64,000 nt of DNA from DATFVB01 sp963714035. GTDB lineage: Bacteria; Acidobacteriota; Thermoanaerobaculia; UBA5066; DATFVB01. The stretch lies in assembly GCA_963714035.1 (NCBI GenBank), contig OY970224.1, positions 3,472,001 to 3,536,000 on the forward strand, read 5' to 3'. The notes below the pieces were generated by a model. The model had not been told where the DNA came from. It did not search any database and saw nothing but the letters and a program-made list of their open reading frames with translations. Positions 8,544 through 17,407 of this stretch are shown here, in pieces (position 1 is the first letter of the stretch; every line of letters starts with the position of its first letter). Position numbers and translations under genes: made by a program.

Positions 8544-9569
8544 ATGCCGGATTTCCGCGACTTCCGCGCCTTTCTGATCGCCGCGGCGTTCTTCGCCGTA
8601 CCGGGCGCCGCTTTTTCCGCGACGCGCGGAACGGGGGGCAGCCTTCGGCCGGCGCCGAAGCGTCCCGTCGCTTTCGACCCGACGGCGGCCAACGACCGGT
8701 CGGTCGAGTCGCCGGTCGATCGGGCGGCGAAGGGGCCGGCCGCGCTCCGCGCCCAGGTCCTCCTCGACCGCGCGCATTTCTCCACGGGAGAAATCGACGG
8801 AGGGTTCGGCGACAACTCGGTGAGAGCGGCGGCGGCGTTCGACGCGGCCAACGCGATCGATCCTTCGGTTCCGGTGTCGGAGGCGACCTGGAACGCGCTC
8901 GACCGCGACTCGAGGCCGATCGTCGTGAAATACACGATCACCCCGGAAGACGAAGCCGGACCGTTCCTGCCGATCCCGGACGACATGATGGAGAAGGCCG
9001 CGCTCCCGTCGATGCCCTATTCCTCTCCGCTCGAGGAGCTCGCGGAACGATTCCACGCGAGCCCGGAGCTCCTGAGAAGGATGAACCGCGGCGCGCGCTT
9101 CGACGCGGCCGGGACGTCGATCCTCGTTCCGGACGTCGAGCGGTCGCCGCTGCCGAAGGCCGCGTCGATTCGCGTGAGCCAGAGCGATCTCTCGGTCGCG
9201 GCGCTCGACGATTCGGGAAAGACGATCGCCCGGTTTCCGGCCACCGTCGGGAGCGAACACGACCCCCTTCCGATCGGCGAATGGAAGATCAACGGGGTCG
9301 GCCGGAATCCCGTTTTCCACTACGACCCGGATCTCTTCTGGGACGCCGACGAGAAGGACGAGAAGGCGACGCTCCCCGCCGGCCCGAACAACCCCGTGGG
9401 CGTGGTGTGGATCGATCTCTCGAAGCCGCACTACGGGATTCACGGCACGGCGGAGCCGGCGGCGATCGGCAGGAGCGAGTCGCACGGCTGCATCCGGTTG
9501 ACGAACTGGGACGCGCTGGATCTCGCCGGCGTCGTGGGCCCGGGGACGCCGGTGGAGCTGGTGCCATGA
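8544..9569 (+). CDS. Secreted L,D-transpeptidase with peptidoglycan-binding domain
   Basis: A protein of 341 residues. A signal peptide (FRAFLIAAAFFAVPGAAFS) is followed by a PG_binding_1-like helix bundle around residues 75-105 (ALRAQVLLDRAHFSTGEIDG) and a LysM-like segment near 165-200. The C-terminal YkuD domain carries IHGT and SHGCIRLTNWD with the catalytic cysteine. It should make or exchange 3-3 cross-links, or attach proteins to peptidoglycan, in the periplasm. The ATG at 8544 gives the best signal peptide. An M23 endopeptidase follows 19 bp later, so the pair probably works together in wall remodelling. Confidence 0.93.
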   Translation: MPDFRDFRAFLIAAAFFAVPGAAFSATRGTGGSLRPAPKRPVAFDPTAANDRSVESPVDRAAKGPAALRAQVLLDRAHFSTGEIDGGFGDNSVRAAAAFDAANAIDPSVPVSEATWNALDRDSRPIVVKYTITPEDEAGPFLPIPDDMMEKAALPSMPYSSPLEELAERFHASPELLRRMNRGARFDAAGTSILVPDVERSPLPKAASIRVSQSDLSVAALDDSGKTIARFPATVGSEHDPLPIGEWKINGVGRNPVFHYDPDLFWDADEKDEKATLPAGPNNPVGVVWIDLSKPHYGIHGTAEPAAIGRSESHGCIRLTNWDALDLAGVVGPGTPVELVP

Positions 9570-9588
9570 AGAGGCGGCGGTCGATTTC

Positions 9589-10266
9589 GTGAAGGCGGCC
9601 GCGGCGCGTCCCGGGGAAAGGGAATTCTCCGGCGGCCGCGCCGTGGCGGTCTTCTGGCTGGTCCTCGGGCTCTTCGTCGCCGGCCTCATTTACTGGGTCC
9701 CTCGACATCGAGCGCGAGTCGCGGCGGCGAGCCGCGCAGAATCTTCTCCCGTCCGAAGCGCTGCGCGCGTCCAGCCGGCGGATCCCACGCGTCCCTTTTC
9801 GCCGGCGGTTCCCGAGGAAGCCGGACCTCCCGCTCTGTCCATGCCGATCGCCGGGCTCTCTCCCTCCGATCTGCGGGACAGCTTCGACGAGGTTCACTCC
9901 GGCCATCGCCACGAGGCGATCGACATCCTCGCGCCGCGCGGAACGCCGGTCCTCGCCGTCGCCGACGGCACGATCCGGAAGCTCTTTCGCAGCGTTCCGG
10001 GAGGCATCACCGTCTACGAGTTCGATCCGACGGAAACGTTCTGCTTCTACTACGCCCACCTCGAGCGATACGCCGACGGTCTCGCGGAAGGACAGCGCGT
10101 GCGGGCCGGAGACCGGATCGGGTACGTCGGGACGTCGGGAAACGCGCCGCCCGAAACTCCGCATCTGCATTTCGCGCTGTCCCGGCTCGGTGCGGAAAAG
10201 CACTGGTGGCAGGGAACGCCGGTCGACCCCTATCCGTTTCTCGTAAAAGCGCGCCGCGTGTCGTAG
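9589..10266 (+). CDS. M23 family metallopeptidase (membrane-anchored)
   Basis: A protein of 225 residues starting at GTG 9589. One membrane span (AVAVFWLVLGLFVAGLIYWV, about residues 16-36) anchors a periplasmic domain. The LytM fold shows SGHRHEAIDILAPRGTPVLA with the first zinc ligands and PHLHFALSRL with the HLH motif near the C-terminus. M23 enzymes cut peptide cross-links of peptidoglycan. It follows the L,D-transpeptidase gene closely, suggesting a two-gene cell-wall operon. Confidence 0.92.
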   Translation: MKAAAARPGEREFSGGRAVAVFWLVLGLFVAGLIYWVPRHRARVAAASRAESSPVRSAARVQPADPTRPFSPAVPEEAGPPALSMPIAGLSPSDLRDSFDEVHSGHRHEAIDILAPRGTPVLAVADGTIRKLFRSVPGGITVYEFDPTETFCFYYAHLERYADGLAEGQRVRAGDRIGYVGTSGNAPPETPHLHFALSRLGAEKHWWQGTPVDPYPFLVKARRVS

Positions 10267-10353
10267 CGGGCGGCGCTGCCGGATGGACCGGGCGACGCCC
10301 CGCGGTTGAAATCCCGGCCGCCGCGGCGGGAGAATCGCGGCGGGGGGCCCGCC

Positions 10354-12738
10354 ATGTCCGAGAAAGAACAATTGATCTTCGCGATGCCGGGGCCGCTCAA
10401 GGAGGACGATCTGCACCGGATCGACTCCTACTGGCGGGCCGCGAACTACCTCTCGGTCGGGCAGATCTATCTTCTCGACAACCCGCTCCTCCGGCGCCCG
10501 CTCGCCGCCGCCGACGTCAAGCCGCGGCTCCTCGGGCACTGGGGCACGACACCCGGCCTGAACTTCGTCTACGTCCACCTGAACCGCCTCGTCAAACAGC
10601 ACGACCTGGACGTCCTCTACGTGGCCGGTCCCGGTCACGGCGGCCCGGCGCTCGTCGCGAACACGTATCTCGAGGGGACGTACAGCGAGATCTATCCGTC
10701 GATCACTCCCGACGCCGACGGGATGCGGAAGCTCTTCAAGCAGTTCTCGTTCCCCGGCGGCGTGCCGAGCCACGTCGCGCCCGAGACGCCCGGGTCGATT
10801 CACGAGGGGGGCGAGCTCGGCTACTCGCTCGCGCACGCGTACGGGGCCGCGTTCGACAACCCGGACCTGCTCGTCGCGTGCGTGATCGGCGACGGCGAAG
10901 CCGAGACGGGCCCGCTCGCCGCTTCGTGGCATTCGAACAAGTTCCTCGATCCGGTGACCGACGGGGCGGTGCTCCCGATCCTGCACCTGAACGGCTACAA
11001 GATCGCGAATCCGGCCGTGCTCGCCCGGATCGGCCGCGGCGAGCTCGAAGCGCTGCTCCTCGGCTACGGGCACACTCCCTACTTCGTCGAAGGCTCCGAT
11101 CCCCTCGACATGCACCAGAAGATGGCGGCGACCCTCGACGCCGTGATCGCGGAGATCCACGCGATCCAGGTGGACGCCCGCGCGGGCCGCGTTCGCGGGC
11201 GCCCGCGATGGCCGATGATCGTGCTCGTCACGCCGAAGGGATGGACCGGACCGAAGGAGGTCGACGGCAAGAAGACCGAGGGAACGTGGAGGTCGCACCA
11301 GGTGCCGATCGCGGACGTCGCCGGAAATCCGGCGCACCTGCGAGCGCTCGAGGCGTGGATGAGGAGCTACGATCCGGAGTCGCTCTTCGATTCCGCCGGA
11401 AAGCTCCGCCCGGAGCTCGCCGAGCTCGCGCCGCTCGGAACCCGGCGGATGGGCGCGACCCCGTACGCCAACGGGGGAAAGCTCCTCAAGGATCTCCGTC
11501 TTCCCGACTTCCGGGAATACGCCGTCGAGGTCGGGCGCCCGGGGCGCGACCAGGCGGAGGCGACGCGCGTTCTCGGCGAGTTCCTGCGCGACGTCATCCG
11601 CGCGAATCCGCGCAGTTTCCGGCTGATGGGGCCCGACGAAACGGCGTCGAACCGCCTCAACGCCGTGTTCGAGGCGACGGACCGGCGCTGGATGGCGGAC
11701 ACGATTCCCGGAGACGATCATCTCTCCCCGAGCGGCCGGGTGATGGAGGTCCTCTCGGAGCATCTTTGCCAGGGTTGGCTCGAGGGGTATCTGCTCACGG
11801 GCCGGCACGGCGTGTTTTCCTGCTACGAAGCGTTCATCCACATCGTCGACGCGATGTTCAACCAGCACGCGAAGTGGCTGAAGACGTCGCGCCGGATCCC
11901 CTGGCGCCGTCCGATCGCCTCGCTGAACTACCTCCTCACCTCCCACGTCTGGCGGCAGGACCACAACGGCTTCTCGCACCAGGATCCCGGTTTCATCGAC
12001 CACGTCGTCAACAAGAAAGCGGACGTGATCCGCGTCTACCTCCCGCCGGACGCGAACACGCTCCTCTCCGTCGCCGACCACTGCCTCCGTTCGCGCAACT
12101 TCGTCAACGTGATCGTCGCCGGAAAACAGCCGGGACCGCAGTGGCTCTCGATGGAGGAGGCGGTGCGCCACTGCACGGAAGGAATCGGCATCTGGGAATG
12201 GGCCTCGAACGACCGGGGGAGCGAGCCCGACGTCGTGATGGCGTGCGCGGGCGACGTGCCGACGCTCGAGACGCTCGCCGCGGTCGACTTCCTCCGGCAG
12301 CGCGCGCCGGACCTGAAGATCCGCGTCGTCAACGTCGTCGATCTCATGACCCTGCAGCCGCGGGAGGAACACCCGCACGGGCTGCCGGCGGCGCAGTTCG
12401 ACGCGATGTTCACGACCGACAAGCCGATCATCTTCGCGTACCACGGCTATCCGTGGCTCATCCACCGGCTGGCCTACCGGCGCCGCAATCACGCGAATCT
12501 CCACGTCCGCGGGTACAAGGAGGAAGGGACGACCACGACGCCGTTCGACATGGTCGTCAAGAACGACCTCGATCGCTTCCATCTCGCCGGCGACGTGGTC
12601 GACCGGGTGAAGAAGCTCGCGCCGGTGGCCGGCTACATCAAGCAGGAGATCCGCGACCGGCTGATCGAACACCGCGACTACATCGCGGAGCGCGGGGAGG
12701 ACTTGCCCGAGATCCGCGACTGGAAGTGGGCTCTCTGA
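10354..12738 (+). CDS. xfp: Phosphoketolase (xylulose 5-phosphate / fructose 6-phosphate)
   Basis: A protein of 794 residues, the usual size. It splits xylulose 5-phosphate or fructose 6-phosphate with phosphate to acetyl phosphate and a triose or tetrose phosphate, using thiamine diphosphate. Family motifs occur throughout: YWRAANYLSVGQIYL, HWGTTPGLNF, GPGHGGPALVANTYLEG, FPGGVPSHVAPETPGSIHEG, and the ThDP-binding GDGEAETGPLAASWHSNKF. The C-terminal domain (RGYKEEGTTTTPFDM) is complete. It starts at ATG 10354. No acetate kinase or phosphotransacetylase gene is adjacent, so acetyl phosphate must be used by genes elsewhere. A 675-bp repeat-rich spacer follows. Confidence 0.97.
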   Translation: MSEKEQLIFAMPGPLKEDDLHRIDSYWRAANYLSVGQIYLLDNPLLRRPLAAADVKPRLLGHWGTTPGLNFVYVHLNRLVKQHDLDVLYVAGPGHGGPALVANTYLEGTYSEIYPSITPDADGMRKLFKQFSFPGGVPSHVAPETPGSIHEGGELGYSLAHAYGAAFDNPDLLVACVIGDGEAETGPLAASWHSNKFLDPVTDGAVLPILHLNGYKIANPAVLARIGRGELEALLLGYGHTPYFVEGSDPLDMHQKMAATLDAVIAEIHAIQVDARAGRVRGRPRWPMIVLVTPKGWTGPKEVDGKKTEGTWRSHQVPIADVAGNPAHLRALEAWMRSYDPESLFDSAGKLRPELAELAPLGTRRMGATPYANGGKLLKDLRLPDFREYAVEVGRPGRDQAEATRVLGEFLRDVIRANPRSFRLMGPDETASNRLNAVFEATDRRWMADTIPGDDHLSPSGRVMEVLSEHLCQGWLEGYLLTGRHGVFSCYEAFIHIVDAMFNQHAKWLKTSRRIPWRRPIASLNYLLTSHVWRQDHNGFSHQDPGFIDHVVNKKADVIRVYLPPDANTLLSVADHCLRSRNFVNVIVAGKQPGPQWLSMEEAVRHCTEGIGIWEWASNDRGSEPDVVMACAGDVPTLETLAAVDFLRQRAPDLKIRVVNVVDLMTLQPREEHPHGLPAAQFDAMFTTDKPIIFAYHGYPWLIHRLAYRRRNHANLHVRGYKEEGTTTTPFDMVVKNDLDRFHLAGDVVDRVKKLAPVAGYIKQEIRDRLIEHRDYIAERGEDLPEIRDWKWAL

Positions 12739-12779
12739 TCGGGCGCGGTGATACGTCGGCCTCGCGCGCGCCGCTACGC

Positions 12780-12986
12780 GGCTGGAACGCTGCGGCCTCC
12801 CAGATCGCGGACCTCCGGAGCAATGTCATCCCAGGAGCGAAGCGACGAGGGATCTCGGTCGACCGAGGTCCTTCGCTGCGCTCAGGAGAGAGCACTCCGC
12901 GCTCATGCGGATGAGCGCTTCGTGCTCACACTTTCCGCGATCTGACCTCCGCGGCTCGCCTTCTCGGCTCGACCGCTCCGGCGCCC
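12780..12986. repeat. Interspersed hairpin repeat, copy 2
   Basis: Second copy of the 7700-7813 element. Left arm GGCTGGAAC...CGGCCTCC at 12780-12800; right arm of 44 bases identical to copy 1 at 12943-12986. The inner inverted repeat is CAGATCGCGGA at 12801-12811 with its complement at 12934-12944. It has the same position and length as in copy 1 but a different sequence. The loop is longer here and contains a separate palindrome at 12835-12883. Confidence 0.75.
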
Positions 12987-13361
12987 CACCGAAGACCCTG
13001 CCAAGCGCTCGCCGATCGACTGGCCCGCAGCCCGCCGGGCCCGCGTCTCGCCGTGACAGGACCCGCCCCTTCGTCAGCCGCGAAATCGCCGGCCCGCCTT
13101 CGCCTTGGCTTCGGCGCGGCAGGCCTGAACGAAAAAGACCGGCCGCGCCGCGGAGCGGCGCATCACTCCCGACACCCTCGAATGAGTTGCTGGCACGACT
13201 TCGGCGCCGAAGCTCGCGCGGGTGGCGCGGGGCGGGGCGCTGCGAACCGGCCGCCGCGCACGGTCCTGTAGCCCCTCCTCAAATGCGCCGGGCGGTTGCA
13301 GCGCCCTGTCCCGCGACAGGACCCGCGCCGAATATCCTTTTCCGAAGGCGCTGCCTGAACG

Positions 13362-13390
13362 AAAAAGACCCCACACGAGTGGGGTCTTTT
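13362..13390. terminator. Bidirectional Rho-independent terminator
   Basis: A perfect 12-bp stem (AAAAGACCCCAC, 13363-13374, with its complement 13379-13390) closes a 4-nt loop. The arms end in A and T runs, so it can stop transcription on both strands. On the minus strand it lies 23 bp after the Fe-S protein gene. On the plus strand it ends anything reading through from phosphoketolase. Confidence 0.9.
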
Positions 13391-13412
13391 ACCGAACGGC
13401 TATCGCCGTTCT

Positions 13413-13799
13413 CTACGCGTTGAAGGACTTGCCGCAGCCGCAGCCGCCGGAGGCGTTCGGGTTGGTGACCGAGAAACCCGCGCCGCGGAAATCCTCGAGA
13501 TAGTCGACGTTGGCGCCCTTCAGGTACATCGCGCTCTGCGGATCGACGACGACGCGGACCTCGCCCTGGGCGAACTCGGCGTCGTTCTCGTGCTTCTCGT
13601 CGAACGTGAAGCCGTACTGGAACCCGGAGCAGCCGCCGCCCTGGACGAAGACCCGGAGCGGCTTGCCGGCCGAGTCGGGCATCTGGGAGGCGAAGTACTT
13701 GACCTTCTCGATCGCCTTCTCGGTCAGCGTCAGCAGGGGAGCGTCGGCCGCCTGGGGAGGCGTCATCGGGGTCAAGGGGGTGGACATTTCAGAAGACAT
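13413..13799 (-). CDS. A-type iron-sulfur carrier (ErpA/IscA-like)
   Basis: A protein of 128 residues. The HesB/IscA fold shows LTLTEKAIEKVKYF at the start and the three conserved cysteines, in GGGCSGFQYGF and in GCGCGKSF at the C-terminus. A-type carriers pass Fe-S clusters to target enzymes. GFSVTNPNASGGCGCGKSF resembles ErpA most, but ErpA and IscA cannot be separated with certainty. RBS GGAAGGAG lies 8 bp before ATG 13799; a longer reading upstream lacks one. It is divergent from nrdJ, and a strong terminator follows. Confidence 0.92.
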   Translation of the reverse strand: MSSEMSTPLTPMTPPQAADAPLLTLTEKAIEKVKYFASQMPDSAGKPLRVFVQGGGCSGFQYGFTFDEKHENDAEFAQGEVRVVVDPQSAMYLKGANVDYLEDFRGAGFSVTNPNASGGCGCGKSFNA

Positions 13800-13956
13800 C
13801 AGGGCACTCCTTCCGTCCGAAGAGCCGGTCTCCTCGGGCCGTTCGATTATGCCAGCGGGCTGCGGGAGGGTCAAGGACGGCGGGGGCGGCCGGACCCGAA
13901 AAGCTCTACCTGTACGGGAGGATCAGGCGACCGCCCCCATATCTTGTACCTTTTCC

Positions 13957-13985
13957 TTGACAAGCCCGATTGGGAGGTTTACCTT
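13957..13985 (+). promoter_or_regulatory. Candidate sigma-70 promoter of nrdJ
   Basis: A perfect -35 hexamer TTGACA (13957-13962) is followed after 17 bp by TACCTT (13980-13985), a fair -10 box, about 97 bp before the nrdJ start. The nearby GGAGAGG stretch supplies the RBS. No B12-box (GCCACTG-like) or clear NrdR palindrome was found in the spacer. Control of nrdJ by a cobalamin riboswitch or NrdR is therefore not supported here. Confidence 0.55.
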
Positions 13986-14081
13986 CATTTTACAGAGAAC
14001 GGTCCAACCGGAACCAAATCGGAGCGCGACTTCGCCCCGGCGATTTCCGGAACGGCCGTCGAACGAGGAGGAGAGGAAACC

Positions 14082-16883
14082 ATGAGCCGTAGCGACGAGG
14101 AGACCCGGAAAGAGCTTTTGACCGAGACGGGCGCGCGGGAAGCCACACCGCCGGGTCTTCGGGGCCTGACGTTCTCGAGGGTCTACTCCGATCCTTCGAC
14201 TCCTCCGTTCGACGCCGTCGAATGGGAGCTCCGCACGGCGGCGATCACGTCCGAGAAAGGCGAGACGATCTTCGAGCAGAAGAACGTCGAGGTCCCGAAA
14301 TCGTGGTCGCAGACGGCGACGAACATCGTCGTCCAGAAGTACTTTCACGGGAAGGTCGGCACGCCCGAGCGCGAGACGTCCGTCCGGCAGCTGATCTCGC
14401 GCGTCTCGGACACCGTCACGCGCTGGGGGCACGAAGGGGGCTACTTCCGGACCGCGGCCGACCGCGACGCCTTCCACGACGAGCTGACGGCGCTCCTCGT
14501 CAACCAGGTCATGTCCTTCAATTCGCCGGTCTGGTTCAACTGCGGCGTCGAAACGAAGCCCCAGTGCTCCGCCTGCTTCATCAACTCGGTCCAGGACTCG
14601 ATGGGGTCGATCCTCACGCTCGCCAAGACCGAAGGGATGCTTTTCAAGTACGGCTCCGGAACGGGATCGAACCTCTCGACGCTCCGCGGCTCGCGCGAAG
14701 GGCTCTCGTCGGGCGGAACGGCCTCCGGACCGCTGTCGTTCATGAAGGGATTCGACTCGTTCGCGGGCGCCATCAAGTCGGGCGGAAAGACCCGGCGCGC
14801 GGCGAAGATGGTGATCCTGAACATCAACCATCCCGACATCGAGGAGTTCATCCTCTCGAAGGCGAACGAGGAGAAGAAGGCCTGGGCGCTGATCGACGCC
14901 GGCTACGACGGCTCTTTCAACGGCGAGGCGTATTCGTCGATCTTCTACCAGAACGCGAACCACTCCGTCCGTGTCAACGACGAGTTCATGAAGGCCGTCG
15001 AGAGCGACGCCGATTACTGGACGAAGGAAGTGCTGACCGGCCAGCCGTTCGAGAAGTTCCGCGCGCGCGACCTCATGAAGGAGATCGCCGACGCCGCGTG
15101 GGTCTGCGGCGACCCCGGAATGCAGTACGACACGACGATCAACGACTGGAACCCGGTCAAGTCGACGCACCGGATCAACGCCTCGAATCCGTGCAGCGAG
15201 TACATGTTCGTCGACGACTCGGCCTGCAACCTCGCTTCGCTGAACCTGATGAAGTTCGAGCGCGAGGACGGAACGTTCGACGTCGACCGATTCAAGCACG
15301 CGGTGGACGTGACGATCACCGCGCAGGAGATCATGGTCGACAATGCGTCGTACCCGACCGACGCGATCGCGAAGAACTCCTTCGCGATGCGGCCGCTCGG
15401 TCTCGGGTACGCGAACCTCGGCGCGCTCCTGATGGCGGCCGGGCTGCCGTACGATTCCGACGGAGGGCGCGCGTACGCCGCCGCGATCACTTCGCTCATG
15501 TGCGGCGAGGCCTACCTGCAGTCTTCGAAGATCGCCGCCGAGATGGAGCCCTTCGACACGTACGCGCCCAACCGCGACGCGTTCCTCGGCGTGATCGGGA
15601 TGCACCGCGACGCGGCGTACAGGATCCCGAAGGAAGGCGTCCCGACCGAGCTCCACAACTGGTCGCACGCGGTCTGGGACATGGCGCTCGAGTCGGGCTC
15701 GCAGTTCGGCTACAAGAACGGCCAGGTGACGGTCCTCGCCCCGACCGGAACGATCGGCTTCATGATGGATTGCGACACGACCGGCATCGAGCCCGACCTC
15801 GCGCTCGTGAAGTACAAGAAGCTCGTCGGAGGCGGGACGATCAAGATCGTCAACCAGACCGTGCCGCTGGCGCTTCGGCGCCTCGGGTACGCGGAAGAGG
15901 ACGTCAACCGGATCGTGTCGTACGTCGACGAGCAGGGGACGATCGAGGGCGCGCCCGCGTTCAAGCCGGAGCACCTGCCGATCTTCGACTGCTCTTTCAA
16001 GGCGTTGAACGGCTCCCGCACGATCCACTACATGGGCCACGTCCGGATGATGGCGGCCGCGCAGCCTTTCCTCTCGGGAGCGATCTCGAAGACGGTCAAC
16101 ATGCCGACCGACGTCTCGCCCGACGACATCGCCGACACGTACGTCCAGGGATGGAAGATGGGGCTGAAGGCCATCGCGATCTATCGCGACGGGTGCAAGC
16201 GGACGCAGCCGCTGAACACGGCGGCCTCGAAGAGCGACACGAAGAGCCCGGAAGCCCGCTCGACGCTCGAGTACGTCGGCAAGGCGGTCGGTCTCGAAGC
16301 GCGGCCGTTCCGCCGCAAGCTCCCGGACGAGCGCGCGGCGATCACCCACAAATTCAACGTCGCCGGGCACGAGGGTTACATCACGGTCGGCCTCTACGAG
16401 GACGGGCAGCCGGGCGAGATCTTCCTGACGATGTCGAAGGAAGGCTCGACGGTGTCCGGTCTGATGGACTCCTTCGCGACGGCGATCTCGTTGACGCTCC
16501 AGTACGGCGTGCCGCTCGAGGCGCTCGTCGACAAGTTTTCGCACATGCGCTTCGAACCCTCGGGATACACGAAGAACAAGGAGATCCCGATCGCGAAGTC
16601 GCTCGTCGACTACATCTTCCGCTGGCTCGGCTCGAAGTTCCTTTCGGCCGAGCAGAAGGAAACGATCGGGATCGTCTCCCGCGACAACACGAGCGACACG
16701 GCGCCCATGCCGGTCACGCAGCAGATCCTGAAGGCCGTCCCGTCGGGTTCGATGATGTCCGCCGGGCGCGCGTTCGAGGTCCAGACCGACGCTCCCGCCT
16801 GCCACGAGTGCGGATCGATCATGGTGAGGAACGGCGCCTGCTACAAATGCCTCAATTGCGGCGCAACGTCCGGGTGCAGCTAG
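14082..16883 (+). CDS. nrdJ: Adenosylcobalamin-dependent ribonucleotide reductase (class II)
   Basis: A protein of 933 residues that reduces ribonucleotides to deoxyribonucleotides using adenosylcobalamin as radical source, so it needs no oxygen. Typical stretches are NSPVWFNCGVE, CSACFINSVQDSMGSI, GSGTGSNLSTLRG, NPCSEYMFVDDSACNLASLN and MDCDTTGIEPDLALVKYK. The C-terminus has the cysteine-rich tail CHECGSIMVRNGACYKC then CGATSGCS, the redox-active and zinc-binding end of this family. RBS AGGAGGAGAGG precedes ATG 14082. The TAG stop (16881-16883) overlaps the first two bases of a MITE-like element. A second, diverged copy of the tail codons occurs 355 bp later, just downstream of the element. 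Confidence 0.97.
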   Translation: MSRSDEETRKELLTETGAREATPPGLRGLTFSRVYSDPSTPPFDAVEWELRTAAITSEKGETIFEQKNVEVPKSWSQTATNIVVQKYFHGKVGTPERETSVRQLISRVSDTVTRWGHEGGYFRTAADRDAFHDELTALLVNQVMSFNSPVWFNCGVETKPQCSACFINSVQDSMGSILTLAKTEGMLFKYGSGTGSNLSTLRGSREGLSSGGTASGPLSFMKGFDSFAGAIKSGGKTRRAAKMVILNINHPDIEEFILSKANEEKKAWALIDAGYDGSFNGEAYSSIFYQNANHSVRVNDEFMKAVESDADYWTKEVLTGQPFEKFRARDLMKEIADAAWVCGDPGMQYDTTINDWNPVKSTHRINASNPCSEYMFVDDSACNLASLNLMKFEREDGTFDVDRFKHAVDVTITAQEIMVDNASYPTDAIAKNSFAMRPLGLGYANLGALLMAAGLPYDSDGGRAYAAAITSLMCGEAYLQSSKIAAEMEPFDTYAPNRDAFLGVIGMHRDAAYRIPKEGVPTELHNWSHAVWDMALESGSQFGYKNGQVTVLAPTGTIGFMMDCDTTGIEPDLALVKYKKLVGGGTIKIVNQTVPLALRRLGYAEEDVNRIVSYVDEQGTIEGAPAFKPEHLPIFDCSFKALNGSRTIHYMGHVRMMAAAQPFLSGAISKTVNMPTDVSPDDIADTYVQGWKMGLKAIAIYRDGCKRTQPLNTAASKSDTKSPEARSTLEYVGKAVGLEARPFRRKLPDERAAITHKFNVAGHEGYITVGLYEDGQPGEIFLTMSKEGSTVSGLMDSFATAISLTLQYGVPLEALVDKFSHMRFEPSGYTKNKEIPIAKSLVDYIFRWLGSKFLSAEQKETIGIVSRDNTSDTAPMPVTQQILKAVPSGSMMSAGRAFEVQTDAPACHECGSIMVRNGACYKCLNCGATSGCS

Positions 16884-17156
16884 TGTCCCGAGTCAGAAAT
16901 CGCGTTCGCGTCGTTCGGAGCGCCGCGGGGCGGGATGCCAGGCGGCGCGACGCAGGCGATGCCCGAGTATCGTCGAGAAGCGCCAACGCCGCAGAGCGCT
17001 CCGCGCCGCCCGAACCCTTTGGGCGCTCGTGCATTGCCGACGATCTCAGCGTTGCTCGTCGGGTCCGATCGCTCCGGCATCTGTCCCCTCCTCGCGCCTT
17101 GATCTCGTCCGCAAGCCGCGGGCGCGACGCTGACGAGATTTCTGACTCGGGACACT
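16882..17156. mobile_element. MITE-like element A (275 bp)
   Basis: Perfect 20-bp terminal inverted repeats, starting AGTGTCCCGAGTCAGAAA (16882-16901) and ending with the complement (17137-17156). There is no transposase gene. The internal part (about 16908-17120) is clearly homologous to the core of element B at 60708-60985, but the ends are unrelated. Both strands of the core carry short open frames; their conservation looks like nucleotide similarity rather than a protein. The left end supplies the A and G of the nrdJ stop codon. The left flank has TA but the right flank reads TG, so a target duplication cannot be confirmed. Confidence 0.85.
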
Positions 17157-17231
17157 GGAGCACGCTGTTGGCGGTAGCGATGAATTGCTTAGAGCTCGAT
17201 AGCAATCGCCAGGCCCGCGGAGCGGGTGCCG

Positions 17232-17265
17232 GCCATTGCGGAGCCACCAGCGGATGCAGCTGACC
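17232..17265 (+). other. Diverged second copy of the nrdJ 3' tail
   Basis: The bases at 17235-17265 translate as HCGATSGCS followed by TGA, repeating the end of nrdJ (NCGATSGCS-TAG). The two DNA copies differ mainly at synonymous positions, including a serine codon changed from TCC to AGC. Between element A and this copy lie about 75 bp with an imperfect hairpin (17169-17212). It may be the displaced original nrdJ end or the remnant of a second nrdJ gene. Confidence 0.7.
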
Positions 17266-17353
17266 GATCGGCGGGCGGGCCGGGTGAGCGGGGCGCGGAG
17301 GTCCCGCCGGCCATCCTGAACTCGCCGTTGCTTCCGACTTCTTTCGGTCCACC

Positions 17354-17382
17354 GGGCGGCCTCACGGCCGCCCTTTCTTTTT
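17354..17382 (+). terminator. Rho-independent terminator after the nrdJ region
   Basis: A perfect 8-bp stem GGGCGGCC (17354-17361) and its complement (17366-17373) closes a TCAC loop and is followed by TTTCTTTTT. It lies about 470 bp after the present nrdJ stop but only about 90 bp after the second tail copy. That fits the second copy being the older end of the transcription unit. Confidence 0.85.
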
Positions 17383-17407
17383 CTCCCGGCCCGAAATGGA
17401 GGTGCCC

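Larger units (their letters stand above)
12739..13412. other. Repeat-filled intergenic spacer after phosphoketolase
   Basis: No convincing gene is seen here. It holds hairpin repeat copy 2 (12780-12986). Nested inside is an imperfect palindrome at 12835-12883 (arms starting GAGCG, centre GGTCGACC), of the type often scattered in GC-rich genomes. Two related segments follow at 13051-13140 and 13311-13370, sharing GACAGGACCCGC and GCCTGAACGAAAAAGACC. The second leads straight into the bidirectional terminator. The spacer seems to be a landing zone for short palindromic repeats between convergent genes. Confidence 0.7.

Noticed and set aside
9289..12672. Open frame of 1127 codons on the minus strand opposite the M23 and phosphoketolase genes
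   Set aside because: Low-complexity Arg/Asp/Val composition without a recognisable domain; the plus strand encodes clear enzymes.
13800..14081. Cobalamin riboswitch or NrdR box ahead of nrdJ
   Set aside because: No B12-box-like GCCACTG motif, no long conserved stem set and no NrdR palindrome pair was seen; only a promoter-like hexamer pair.
16880..17155. Protein genes inside MITE A and B cores (minus 16880-17155 and 60708-60947)
   Set aside because: The two cores are similar in all reading frames on both strands, as expected for DNA-level homology; no RBS or known domain.
13923..17263. Alternative long frames over nrdJ (minus 13923-16805 and plus 14222-17263)
   Set aside because: Shadows of the nrdJ coding frame. 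Only the tail end of the second (17235-17265) is of interest, as the duplicated nrdJ end.
16882..17265. attL/attR pair of an integrated island at the nrdJ end
   Set aside because: The two tail copies are only partly identical in DNA and no integrase gene lies between them.
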